Below are positions 43,461 to 54,789 of a DNA stretch of 64,000 bases, piece by piece. The position numbers and the translations under genes are program-made. Source of the stretch: Neoechinorhynchus agilis (taxonomy: Eukaryota; Acanthocephala); assembly GCA_051530055.1 (NCBI GenBank), contig CM121341.1, positions 3,782,001 through 3,846,000 on the forward strand, written 5' to 3'. The notes under the pieces were generated by a model. It searched no databases. It was not told the DNA's origin and saw only the letters and a program-made list of their open reading frames with translations. Position 1 is the first letter of the stretch; each line of letters starts with the position of its first letter.

Positions 43461-44975
43461 CCAGGTGATCCCTCCGTTGTACTGCGCGATCTGGAGACGC
43501 CGATTAGGGAGACCTCGAAGATGGGCATTGAGCTTAATGCTGGAAAATGTGAGCTCCTTGTACTGAATATTGGAGACGCCGCCAAAGTCAAAGAACTAAT
43601 GGCTGGGTTCGAGGCCGTAGCTCCAGGCCTGAAACTCGTGACTCGGGAACAACTCAGCCTCCTGGGCAGTTGCGTCTTCGATTCAAATGTGGAAGATGAG
43701 ATCCGTCATATCGTACCGAAACTTTCGTTGCTGTGCGATAGGGTGGGCGCTCTCTCGGCTCATGAAGCCTTGTTTCTCATAAAGAACGCGCTCTTCATCC
43801 CCAAATTATTGTACAAGGTTCGCACAGCAACATTTTTCAAACATAAGGAAGGATTGGCTAAGCTCGACGGCAAGGTGAGGGCTTGTCTCGAGCGTATTTT
43901 AAATGCCCAGCTCTCAGATGAGGCGTGGCGACAAGCTTCTTTGCCTGTATCATCTGGGGGATTGGGAATTCGGGCACTAGTGGACCTTGCTTTGCCGGCC
44001 TTTCTTGGATCGTTTGAGGGGAGCCTACCAGTCTCGAAGAACATTTTGAAGGAAAAGTTCTGTCTTGACCGGGATTTCGTGGTGGCGGTTGAGGAATGGT
44101 GCCAGCAGACAGGCGATAACCATGTTCCCGTGAATGGCCTCAGACAGTCGATCTGGGACGGACCCCTTGTCGCGATAGCTCACAGCTCTCTACTTTCCGG
44201 TTCTCGCGATGGGGTCGTCCGAGCTAGACTGTTGGCAGTTTCAACACGAGAATCTGAGGCGTGGTTGGAGGCTGTTCCTCTGGCATCAGTGGGAACTCTT
44301 CTTACTGACGAGGTAACGAGGATCGCAGTATCCTTAAGACTTGGTCGGCGACACGGTCTCGTTTGCCGAAAGTCAGAAGGAAGGTTCTCACGTCATTCCG
44401 GGATCAATAGCGTAATTTCTCGGGCGTTGAGAACGGCGAACTTCCCGAACATCCTGGAACCCGCCCACCTCTGTAGACTAGACGGCCGTAGGCCCGATGG
44501 AATTTCGGTCTTCCCGTGGCGGGAGGGCAAATGCCTTCTCTGGGACGCCACGTGTGTGGATACCCTCGCAGCCAGCAACATCCCCTACTCCCTCGAAATC
44601 GCCGGTGGTGCCGCCAGTGCAGCGGAAGGGAGGAAGGTACGAAAATATATGCAGCTATCGAGGGCTCACTATTTTGTCCCCTTTGGGGTAGAGACGTATG
44701 GAGCGCTCGGCAGCTCGGCACTCTCTCTGCTCCAGGATCTCTCGAAGTAATTGAGAGAGGCAACCGGAGACTCAAGAGCAGGTGTATTCCTTCGACAAAA
44801 TATCTCGCTGGCAGTACAACGGGGCAATGCTGCCAGCGTGATGGCGACGGTCGAGGAAGGACAAAAGCTGGAATTCGGCGGGAGGTGGTGAGTGTGTTAA
44901 TTGTCGAGAGATGAAGATTGATTGAAATAAAATATTTTCGATTTGATTTGAAGACTTTTATTTGACCGCTAAAAA
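43461..44975 (+). mobile_element. R2-type LINE 3' fragment inserted in the satellite
   Basis: The fragment starts just after the reverse-transcriptase catalytic box (GIELNAGKCELLVLN) and reads 409 codons in one frame (43521-44750): thumb region (LKLVTREQLSLLGS, FLIKNALFIPKLLYKV), LLTDEVTRIAVSLRLG, RHGLVCRKSEGRFSRHSGIN and the endonuclease pattern RRPDG...PW...WDAT. The CxxCG half of the zinc knuckle is deleted relative to the copy at 5.3 kb. One AAA-to-TAA change at 44748-44750 separates a further 43 in-frame codons. The satellite resumes at about 44985. The near-intact frame makes this the younger of the two copies. Confidence 0.85.
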
Positions 44976-45810
44976 GAGAGAAGATCTCCGAATATTTCGT
45001 TTGTATTGAGAAAGTATATTTTTTTATTGTTTAAACTTCATGTTCTAACGTTAGAGCTGTTTGTTCGGTTTCATTTTAATCAAATTAAAAAATATTATTA
45101 AATTGAAAATAGTAGCAAAATAGAATATTTTTACTGATCATTTAGTATCCCAATATTAATCGAATTATTTCCCACCCGCTTAATAATATTCGGTTCTATT
45201 TGTATTCCTTAGGTGGTGCTTTAAGGGATTATTTTGAAGGTTTTCCTTTTTGTCTCTTTTTTGAACTGAACATCAAAAAACCTTTACTGATTAAAGAGTT
45301 TTATTTTTAATGATTGTATCAAATGACTAAAAAAAGAATTTTTATTGATTAGCGTTCGTTCTTTATTGTTTTGGCGTTTTTCTAATATGTTTACGTCATT
45401 AGAATAGCTCCTCGTGGTTCTGTTCTCAAGGGAGCAAAAGGAGATGTAGTAATCGTGTACGAGATGTCTTTTTTCCCCACGTTGCAAGGTTAGAAACTGC
45501 GCTGGGATCTTTGCGAGTGTTGCTTTCGCGCTTGTGCATTTCCGGACGACGAATCATTCATTTTTTTGAGTGCTATTTTTCTCCAATCGAACGCCCACAC
45601 AACCATTTTATTTGGATTTTATCACGAAAAATTGACATATTTGTTAAAATCGCAATTTAACATTTAAGTTTTCCCTTTACGCTTGGATTTAATCATAAAA
45701 CTAACCTGAAATTTATTGAGCGTCAATTTTGCCTCCTTTTTGCTCGTCCAAAATCGTGATCGCAAAATTTATGAACCATTCTTCGAAACAAATACGACTA
45801 ATTTTTCCGA
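44976..45810. other. Satellite remainder, then AT-rich intergenic
   Basis: 44985-45025 continues the satellite (ctccgaatatttcgtttgta). The rest has no exon or repeat I can support. Confidence 0.5.
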
Positions 45811-46365
45811 TCATAATGCTCCTACGGATAAATTTTTTATTCTGATATTTCAAAAGAGGAAGCCTCATGTCAATGATTGCTTCTAAGATGATCTTCGAGA
45901 TTATTTACTTGAAATGAATAAATTTGAAGGAACCAATGGAAATTTCCTTACATTTTATTCCTTTTTTAAGCTGCGATTTTTCTCCCTGTCGTGAGTGTTC
46001 CACAATTTAACAATCAAGAGAAAATCCTTCGGGATCATAGAGTTTTCTTAATGTTGCGATGATCATAATGCTCCTACGGATAAATTTTTTATTCTGATAT
46101 TTCAAAAGAGGAAGCCTCATGTCAATGATTGCTTCTAAGATGATCTTCGAGATTATTTACTTGAAATGAATAAATTTGAAGGAACCAATGGAAATTTCCT
46201 TACATTTTATTCCTTTTTTAAGCTGCGATTTTTCTCCCTACCGCGAGTGTTCCACGATTTAACAATCAAGAGAAAATCCTTCGGGATCATAGAGATTTCT
46301 TAATGTTGCGATGATCATAATGCTCCTACGGATAAAAATTTTTATTCAGATATTTCAAAAGTTTG
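45811..46365. repeat. 252-bp tandem duplication with partial third copy
   Basis: Units start tcataatgctcctacggata at 45811, 46063 and 46315. The first two are about 98% identical and the third stops after about 50 bp. Non-coding. Confidence 0.95.
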
Positions 46366-46638
46366 TAACTTATTCAAAATATTTTAATTTTTTGTCAATG
46401 AAAGTTGGTATCCGCAGTGTTGATTCTGCCAAGTCATATTTTATACAAGTCGTAGATTTGAGAGATGTTTTTAGTGCATTGAAAAGAAAGTCGAGATGAC
46501 GCCCAAGACTGCAGATGAAACATAAATAATAATGAGACCTTCAAATCAAAAGTAGTTCTCGAGTAATCACGTGCTTCTGCCTTTTTGTTGCCATTATACA
46601 ATTCTCTAAGGAGTGCTCTGTTTTGCCTTCGTGCCTCA

Positions 46639-47000
46639 GCATATAAAAAAGAAGTGCGTATGTTCGTTGGAGGGCGCACTTTCTCTTTCTCTCTTTCTCT
46701 AACCGAAATGCCGGCACGTAAAAATGAAACTTATACAAGAGTGGAACGCGATTTCATTTGAATCTTTAGAGGTCGTTTCATTCTCAACAAACGCTGATTT
46801 TTGTTCTCTTAAAAAAAGGATTCAGGACAACGAAATGGGAAACAGCTGATTGTTATTCGTCCGGACATTTCCATTCTAAACCTAAGTTTCTTTTTAAAGG
46901 TGTGAGTGTTTTAATCTTAATTTTTCTCACTTACGAAAGCCCGTGAGTTTATCTCACATGGAACTTTTTTTCGATTCCATTATCTTCTTCTGCTTTCAGC
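46639..47000 (+). promoter_or_regulatory. Probable core promoter and 5' UTR intron of the PKA regulatory subunit gene
   Basis: A TATAAAAAAG box at about 46641 is followed about 40 bp later by a pyrimidine tract (ctttctctttctctctttct). An intron with AAAG|GTGTGAG (46900) and CTTTCAG|CATCG (about 47000) would remove most of the leader before the ATG at 47044. Confidence 0.35.
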
Positions 47001-47043
47001 ATCGTACGCAAAGCGCACATTCGCACCACCGCTGCATACATCG

Positions 47044-48324
47044 ATGAGTAACACCGACATGCCACCGCCTTCATCATCGACGCCTTCTGCTACCGTCGTC
47101 GACACTCCGTCAGTTAGTTCTCCTCCTCCTCAACAACAACAACATAGTGACCGTCGTCAAAGTCATCAAAATCTAGAAGCTTGTGAACAATACATCCGAG
47201 AACATCAAATCCACGAACATCTCCGCAATTGCATCGTTCAATTGTGCATTCATCGACCACAAGATCCGCTTAGTTTCATCGCTGAACATTTCCGGTCTAA
47301 AGTAGCCGAACAAGCCACTAAAACAGAAATGAGTAGTCCAGCAGCCGTCGAATCCGCCGGTACTGCTGAGCCTAAGCGCCGTGGAGCTGTGTCAGCTGAG
47401 CCTTATAAAGAAGAAGACGCTGCTAACTTCGTTAAGAAAGTTATTCCAAAGGACGATGCAACGAAGAACGCCTTAGAAGCTGCAATAAAGACCAATGTCT
47501 TATTTTCACATTTGGATGAAAATGAACGGACCGATATTTTCGATGCCATGTTTCCCGTCATCGCGAAACAGAGTGAAGATATTATTGTGCAAGGAGACGA
47601 AGGTGATAACTTTTATATTGTAATGAAAAAGGACATATTTTGGTTTCCTTTTTGATTATGTTGTCTTTTTTCAGTAGAGCAGGGGACAGTCAGCGTCCTC
47701 GTAAATAACAACAAAGTGAGCACTGTCAGTGAAGGAGGTAGTTTTGGTGAGCTTGCTCTCATCTACGGTACTCCTAGAGCTGCGACTGTTCGTGCCGAGT
47801 CCGATTATGTCAAGTTGTGGGCAATCGATCGTGACACCTACCGTCGAATTCTGATGGGTTCGACGATTAAGAAGCGCAAGACATACGAAGAATTCTTATC
47901 AAAAGTACCTCTTCTTCAATCATTGGACTCATGGGAGCGTTTGACGATTGCTGATTCTCTTGAACAGGTATCATTTCCACCGGATACGGATGTGGTTGTG
48001 CAAGGAGATGACGGCGACGATTTCTTCATGATATTGGAAGGCCAAGCTGTGGTCACACAACGGAAAATACGAGACAACGACAACAAAAAGGTCGATATGG
48101 ATTCACAGTCACTCGAAGTCGGATCCCTTGGCCCTTCTGATTATTTCGGTGAAATCGCTCTCCTTCTCGATCAACCGAGAGCCGCCACTGTAACCAGCAA
48201 AACGCAACTGAAATGTGTTAAACTAGATCGTGCCCGGTTTGAACGAGTTCTAGGTCCACTCAAAGATATTCTCAAACGAAACATACAAGAGTACAAGAGC
48301 TATGTTGATATGGTCTCAAATTAG
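47044..48324 (+). CDS. PRKAR1: cAMP-dependent protein kinase type I regulatory subunit
   Basis: The product holds PKA catalytic subunits inactive until cAMP binds. Residues 1-40 are Ser/Pro/Gln-rich. The dimerisation/docking domain follows ([20 protein letters not shown]), then the type I pseudosubstrate RRGAVSAE, then two cyclic-nucleotide-binding domains with [16 protein letters not shown] and [16 protein letters not shown], both with the cAMP-binding Glu and Arg. The C-terminus is [19 protein letters not shown]. Exon 1 ends at 47619 (GDNFYI|GTAATG) and the next exon opens after TTTTTCAG at 47675. Joined this way the frame meets TAG at once, although [12 protein letters not shown] two bases further on clearly continues the domain. 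An alternative donor at AAG|GTGATA (about 47602) restores the frame but drops the conserved GDNFYI. The junction is therefore unresolved. Confidence 0.92.
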
Positions 48325-48577
48325 AGATCTAAGAGCAGAAGTGGGCGCTACATTTAATCCCATCCTGTCGTATGCGCGCGCCCTATCCCCAACATCACAT
48401 TGACGCCCCACATCGTCTCACTAATCAGAAACGATAATAGAAAGTATGAATGGTCTTTTCAGCGTTTGGGATTATAGTGTACACCGTTGATCGAGAAATC
48501 TGTAATACGGCGGCTAAAAGTATACAGCCGACAAAGAACTAAACTTGTTTTAGCGCAAATTAATGAAGAAATGATTT
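48325..48577 (+). other. 3' UTR and downstream flank of the PKA gene
   Basis: No other feature seen before the tandem repeats begin. Confidence 0.4.
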
Positions 48578-49590
48578 ATTGTAAAGAAATTATTCATTAT
48601 AGTTTCAGTTTCAATTAGCGATGTTTGATAATATTTAAAAACTTGCAATCAATTAACTGAAGAAGGCCAACGAAAAGGCCGAAAATTTTCAATATAAATC
48701 TATTTCTGAATCAAACATCGCTAATTAAAACTGAAATTTTAAGAACTATCGCCATATAAAAAAAATCGGACTGATTACACTTTAATTCATTAATTTCACC
48801 TGAAAATAATCCATTTAAATTTGTATGAATGTTGGTAAGATTTGGTCGAGGCTAAAAATTTATTGTAAAGAAATTATTCATTATAGTTTCAGTTTCAATT
48901 AGCGATGTTTGATAATATTTAAAAACTTGCAATCAATTGACTGAAGAAGGCCAACGAAAAGGCCGAAAATTTTCAATATAAATCTATTTCTGAATCAGAC
49001 ATCGCTAATTGAAACTGAAATTTTAAGAACTATCGCCATATAAAAAAATCGGACTGATTACACTTTAATTCATTAATTTCACCTGAAAATAATCCAGTTA
49101 AATTTGTATGAATGTTGGTAAGATTTGGTCGAGGCTAAAAATTTATTGTAAAGAAATTATTCATTATAGTTTCAGTTTCAATTAGCGATGTTTGATAATA
49201 TTTAAAAACTTGCAATCAATTAACTGAAGAAGGCCAACGAAAATGCCGAAAATTTTCAATATAAATCTATTTCTGAATCAAACATCGCTAATTGAAACTG
49301 AAATTTTAAGAACTATCGCCATATAAAAAAATTCGGACTGATTACACTTTAATTCATTAATTTCACCTGAAAATAATCCATTTAAATTTGTATGAATGTT
49401 GGTAAGATTTGGTCGAGGCTAAAAATTTATTGTAAAGAAATTATTCATTATAGTTTCAGTTTCAATTAGCGATGTTTGATAATATTTAAAAACTTGCAAT
49501 CAATTAACTGAAGAAGGCCAACGAAAAGGCCGAAAATTTTCAATATAAATCTATTTCTGAATCAAACATCGCTAATTGAAGCTGAAATGA
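48578..49590 (+). repeat. Tandem 284-bp repeats with hammerhead-like cores (retrozyme-like)
   Basis: Units start attgtaaagaaattattcat at 48578, 48862, 49144 and 49429; the fourth is cut at 49590. Each holds CTGAAGA (48657, 48941, 49224, 49508), hairpin GGCC/GGCC (weakened to GCC in the third), GAAA, then AAATC. Each core sits inside an inverted repeat (CAATTAGCGATGTTTGAT and ATCAAACATCGCTAATTG), which would form a long stem I. Unit length, tandem layout and motif order match animal retrozymes, small repeats moved as ribozyme-processed circular RNA. Confidence 0.65.
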
Positions 49591-49698
49591 TTTAGCCGGT
49601 AAACAAAAATTAACAACTGAAATTTGTTTTTGGAGCTAAACGTTAGTCTTTATTATAATCGTATTAATCAACGTGCTCAATTGAATCAATAGCTTCTT

Positions 49699-50586
49699 CT
49701 ACTCAGAATGAGGAACCAGTGCAGCCGTCACCATTGGTACAGCGCAACCGACAATCATCGCTGCTACTTTTCCGCACTCTTTTCGTTCTCCATTTTCAAT
49801 TAGACGATCGTGTTCGTGTAAGAAAATCTCTGGTAGAATATGAATGGTTGAAATGTATAGGAATGTCCCTGCACTCAGCATAAGCAGCTTTCCAACCGTA
49901 GATCCGCCATTGTCGACGCTACTTGTGGACGTCCATCCACTCATTCCAAGTACCCCGTAAGTGAATAGAGCGAATATTGGTGACGTAAGTGAAAATATCA
50001 ATAAATGCTTTCTTATAATCTGCTTACAATTTAGTCCTCTTTCTCTAAGGATCGAACATAGACCAAAAGCAACGGGGGCCTTGTGAATAGCCATTGCCAA
50101 AAATATTGTAAGTTTAAATGTTATTTTTGAGCTCAAAGCCGCGGCACCTACAGCAATTCCATCGCATCCTGCATGGAGGCATAAACCAAACGTACTTAGC
50201 CAATGACCATTTTGATCATATTTATTGAAATTATGACTTACTCGATCTCTTCCATGGGTTCTGTTCTTGAAAAGTGATCAAAATGAGACTCCATGGATTA
50301 GAAGAAACATCAATAGAAAACCAATGGTCACAAATGAACCGGAGACATGAGCCGTATCTAAATTTTGCCCACTAGAATTATCATGGCTCCATTTAACGTT
50401 GTTCATCAAAGCTTCCGGAATTAGAATTGTAGTCGCTGATGAAAGAAGCATTCCAGCGCCGAATGCGACTAGCCACTTCATGTAGCAATCTTTTACGCTG
50501 CTGCACATGAGAGGAACGAGACCGGATATATACGAGCCAATGAACATGGAAACACTTAAAATAGCGACTTCGAAGAATGGATCCAT
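49699..50586 (-). CDS. SLC39A9: ZIP9-type zinc transporter, copy A (frame interrupted)
   Basis: Two exons joined in phase: the ATG at 50586 (MDPFFEVAILSV) to 50226, and about 50182 to 49699. The first exon has membrane spans SVSMFIGSYISGLVPL and KWLVAFGAGMLLSSATTILIPEAL. The second has FGLCLHAGCDGIAVGAAALSSK (the His-bearing metal site), FLAMAIHKAPVAFGL, IRKHLLIFSLTSPIFALFTYG and MLSAGTFLYISTIHILPE. All parallel human ZIP9, a zinc transporter of Golgi and plasma membranes. After MFLLI the frame must slip by one base at ATCCATGG to continue as MESHFDHFSRTEPMEEI. The same slip is present in copy B. The C-terminus ends ALVPHSE. Confidence 0.85.
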
Positions 50587-50639
50587 CTCTGAGGTAGGAT
50601 CTAAAATACAATCTAGAAATTTTCTCTTTTTAGACACAT

Positions 50640-51116
50640 GAAAGCGTTAGTCGTCTCGGGAAACTCTGACAGCGCACTTCGATATCATTTTGCATTATGT
50701 TGGTTGGGAAGTTTCGAGCGACACGTGTATATGTTTAAATAAGTCATCTCACGAAATGGCGGAGCACATTTTTTAGCCTAGATAACTAACAATAGCTGAA
50801 AAAATATTTTTATTCACCTGATATATCCTGATTATTGTGTTTGTTTTTTTCCAATGTAAATTGCGAGTTTTTCTTCAGCTAAAATGTAACCGATATCACG
50901 TGCGATGATGGAAAAATCGATTATTTAGAAGATGAAACCGATTTTTGACGGAAAAGGTTACGCTTAAACACTAAAATCGAGTTCTACTGATTTTATACAG
51001 CTTCGTTTCAAACTCAAAAACCCAACCGTAAAAAATAACGCCGAAAACGATTTGTATAATTTTATACTTGAATATGTGGTCGAATCATAGTTTATCGAAT
51101 CAAGATGAACATTTGC
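50640..51116. repeat. Segmental duplication block A, upstream flank of ZIP9
   Basis: Matches 60728-61520 at about 98% identity, apart from the 325-bp GC-rich insertion in the other copy. It includes the probable ZIP9 promoter. No coding exon seen. Confidence 0.85.
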
Positions 51117-52160
51117 TAATGCAATCTATGTTTCGGTTTTTCATGTGACAATGTTTGAAAAGGTCTGTATGGCCCACGAAATATTACAAAATAAAACGCC
51201 TTGCTAGATTCGAACAGGTCTTTTATATTCGTTCATCGTGCAATTTGAAGGGGTATTGGCTAAGGTCGATGGCAAATGGATATCTCAATATGTGGACGAC
51301 AGGTCGAATGGGCAAGGATTAAGGTCAAGGAACGGCATGTAAAGAAGATAGAAGATTTACGTCCCAAACGTGTGAATAACAACATGTATTTCGTGAACAA
51401 ATCGAAACGAGTGTTCAACAACACCGAACTAAGTCTATTAAACAAAGGACCGGAGTATATCATCCGGAGGTAACAACGGGCAATCGATATACGGTGTGAT
51501 AGTGAACTGTTGATGAAAGCATACCCTGATTCATTGTGTGCTATTGCGGACTGCGACCGAACGGCAAGGTTGCTCAATTGAAATACGGTAGATAAGGAGC
51601 GGCCGATATTGGGTAACGTTTTAGCAGATGAGAAGATTACGATCTCTAAATCGGACAAAGGCAGGGCATTAGTGACAGTAGATACTTACAAGTACAAGGA
51701 AGCTGCCGAGCTACCCTTGGAGTCTGGCAAGTACAGTAGCATGAACAACGACCCTCCCACCAAAAGGGAAACTCAATTCAACGGTTATTTGAGAAGCCTT
51801 GTTAGACGGACTATATTACCTGAAGACTTATATCTGAAAGTGAGGTTATCATTGAGTCAATGTGCCTTCTTGTACCTCTTGCCAAAAAAATCTACAAGCC
51901 CAACTGCGAGCTATACGACGTTCAACCATAAACTGGCGAAGGAGATCAATAGGTTAACGAAAAATGTGCTTCCAGTGGCGGACTCGTGCCGAGCAATCGG
52001 AAATAGGCTAATGCAATCTATGTTTCGGTTTTTCAGGTGACAATGTTTGAAAAGGTCTGTATGGCCCACGAAATATTACAAAATAAAACTGATTCTCGGG
52101 GTGTGAATCGCCACAAGAGGATTACTTTTCACCCGAATGTTATCATGAACGATATAATTT
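51117..52160 (+). mobile_element. Penelope-like element relic (N-terminal reverse-transcriptase region)
   Basis: ITISKSDKGRALVTVDTYKY (51627), FLYLLPKKSTSP and TFNHKLAKEINRLTKNVLPV (about 51880-51985) are the pre-palm blocks of a Penelope-like reverse transcriptase. The end segment (ggtgacaatgtttgaaaagg) occurs at both 51147 and 52036. The element is broken and old. A piece of the same family lies inverted at 61590-61850. Confidence 0.75.
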
Positions 52161-52371
52161 TTTATCGTGGCTTAAATTAGTGTACTATGGTACTCACTGA
52201 AAAACTTCCTCTTAAAGAGAATGTGGTGATGGGGCAAAATTGAAATATTTCGTATAATCACACTTTGCAAGTTTTTAAATATTACACGAACTCGAATATT
52301 TAAAAACCTACAATCGATATCATTTTTCCCCACTGCCACATGCTCATGGATTTTATCTTTAAGTATTAAAT

Positions 52372-52487
52372 ATTGAGGATGGGTTCGATGCCGTAGCTCA
52401 AGGTTTGAAACTCGTGACTCCAGAGCAACTCAGCATCCTGGGTAGTTGCGCCTTTGATTCAAATGTGGAAGCTGAGATCGACCGTAA
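52372..52487 (+). mobile_element. 116-bp scrap of the R2-type LINE
   Basis: Encodes GFDAVAQGLKLVTPEQLSIL and GSCAFDSNVEAEID, matching the segment at 43605-43700 of the R2-type LINE with a few changes. It is joined directly to the hammerhead-bearing repeat fragment. Confidence 0.85.
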
Positions 52488-52496
52488 AGCTTACAA

Positions 52497-52610
52497 TCAA
52501 TATAACTGAAGAGGTAAGCAAAAAGCTTACGAAATATTTTAAATAAATCATCAACACCATCAACAATCCGGTTGAAAAACATCGCCAAATTTGAATAAAA
52601 TATGAATCTT
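52497..52610 (+). repeat. Single arm of the 8.1-kb palindrome family, hammerhead-like core intact
   Basis: Matches 8215-8313. Reads CTGAAGA (52506), perfect hairpin GTAAGC/GCTTAC, GAAATAT (52531), then AAATC. This is the cleanest core of that family. Confidence 0.7.
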
Positions 52611-52726
52611 TTGAGCATTTATCACTATGCTTAAAATCATGTAATAAATGTTAAATGACTCCGACGTTTTCTTTGTTATTAAAAAAAACCCCATTGAATC
52701 ACAGAGCAAGATCGATTAATATTACT

Positions 52727-54213
52727 GATTCGAACGAATTTCTACTTATCTTTTTAGTTGCTTTTATCTCGATAATCAGTGTATTCTCCATTTTTCATTC
52801 CTACTTTAGCATCGTTCAAAACGCTTATTTAAACCTAAATACATCTTGGATCTCAATGTTAGAACTGGGAATTTCGATGAAATGGTAACAGTTTTAAAAT
52901 CTTTTCAGAATTGTGGTAGCATTTTATCCTCTCAGCTAACTAAACACATGACCATAAAATGCTTTTGTGTACGCGTTATTAAAACCTCCAAAACAATTGT
53001 TTTTATTTATCACCAGCTCTTTAAAATAATGAGAACCGTCTTGTGCTAAAACTTTTTTGTATTTAGGTCTGCTAAAATCTTAGTTTCTCCCATTCAGTAA
53101 TCCGTTAGATATCATCATTTCCAGCCCCATGACTACGACTAAAACTCATTCTTGCTACCAGAAAACTCAATTGTTGAACTCACGTCTTGCCGTATTCCGT
53201 GAATTCCACACCCGTCACCGACTCGACTATAGAACAAAACTCTCCAAATTCAATTTTCGTCGATCGAAACATGAATCGGATGTGCCCCAAACCTGATATC
53301 GGCGATCCTTGATCTTTCAAGAACATCCTAACTTGTTTCCGAGTGAGATACCCACATTTGCAAATGTCGATGGAATCGAAAACTGTTCTGAGGACACCAC
53401 GACGTTTTAGTCGTGTTTCAAAAACTTCCTTTTACAATTTTTCAACATTTCACCTTCAAATCTTAAAAAAGGACTTACCTTTGGAAAGGCTGAGGTAACT
53501 GCACCTTTGCCATAAAGGAAACGTCCATCCAATGCTTTCAAATCAGTCTTGACTGGCATTAATCGGTTAAAAGCGTTAAACGATTCAGTTCTATCATCTA
53601 ATAAAATCGCGCCCGTGAATAATTCTGATGAGGTAATATCACCGATTCGACAGCTGTCGCTAAGTCCTCCATTAAGTGGATTTTCTGTTTTAGTCAAAAA
53701 GCACGATTCAATATTCCGCGTTTGATTCTTAATTTTAAAAGTAGAGAGAAAATAGATAAAAAAGTCATTTGAAAACAAGAAAATCCACATATTCGAACAG
53801 TAAAAGCGTCCTTGTAAACTAACAAATTTGGCAACGTTAGTCGTTTACGTTGGTTTGATGAATGCCTCTGGGAAACGTGGGAAACGTGGGAAAGTCTTAG
53901 CTCCTTAGGATTGTCTAATAAACGGTTCTTTTTATAATCATTTGTATCGTTAGTCATCTACAATCACGATATCTGCTATTTATCCAAAAAATTCACTTTT
54001 ACCTGATCAATAAAACGTTTTTGAATTCAAACTCGGAATGAAGATGTGGACTTTTAAAAAAGAGACTCCGTGCTGTAACAACCAACATTTAAGACACCAT
54101 CGAGCGTGAATAATACTTACAAAAAGTAAAAAGTGCGTATAACTCATTGACTCATGTTTTATGCGATTTTCGTCGGTGTCGAGAATCGGTCCACCGAAAA
54201 AAAGAACCGAACC
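52727..54213. repeat. Segmental duplication block A, uncharacterised stretch
   Basis: Near-identical (about 98-99%) to 62112-63585. On the plus strand there is a membrane-helix-like stretch (FLLIFLVAFISIISVFSIF, 52740). On the minus strand 53790-53407 includes LDGRFLYGKGAVTSAFPK before a GTAAGT donor, and 53957 starts MTNDTNDYKKNRLLDNPKEL. These look like exons of one or two genes, but the candidate splice phases do not join cleanly. I name no product. Confidence 0.6.
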
Positions 54214-54345
54214 TCTGGAAATAAATAAGAATGATCGAAATGCTCAAATGGCGGACTTCTGGTTCGTTCAATAGCTTGGTGCATATTGCTGTTTCGATTG
54301 CTAAACGTTCGATCGGCAATTGGATGAGATGAGTGCTAGACATCG
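54214..54345 (-). pseudogene. Isolated copy of the PPPGF gene 5' exon
   Basis: Matches 30484-30614 with few changes (MSSTHLIQLPIERLAIETAI and onward). The repeat exon is absent, so this is a fragment left where the duplicated PPPGF gene was cut off. Confidence 0.85.
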
Positions 54346-54639
54346 ACTTGTTTAATCAATACCAACAACAACCCGGGGGAAAAACATCGCCAAACTCGAA
54401 TAAAATTCACCCCGACGACAATTCTCTATGATTTTATTTTAGTTTTGTAAAATGAAGACAGTATCTTATTAGAAATGGAAATTACCACTTTAAAAATCCT
54501 GAGGTGTTTCTTCGAGTAAACACGGATAATCAAAATGATCTTCTCATCAATATCGCAACTGTTATTAAGAGCATCAATCGTGAAATCTTCAAATAATCAT
54601 TATCTCAACTTTTTTAGAATTTTTATATGCGGCTCAGCC

Positions 54640-54785
54640 GGTAGTCTTTTAATAGATATTTTCTTTCCATACACGGCCGAATGGACACATAGTCCACCGA
54701 TTTCGGTCTGGGAAGCGCTGGTCTGCACTCAATGCCCCAGGACCGTACGGTTATAAATTTGTACATCCCTCCGAACGTAAATAAC
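54640..54785 (-). mobile_element. Diverged SINE relic
   Basis: The stretch acatagtccaccgatttcgg ... ttgtacatccctccg follows the body of the SINE at 19965-20075 with many changes. No tRNA-like head. Confidence 0.5.
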
Positions 54786-54789
54786 ACTT

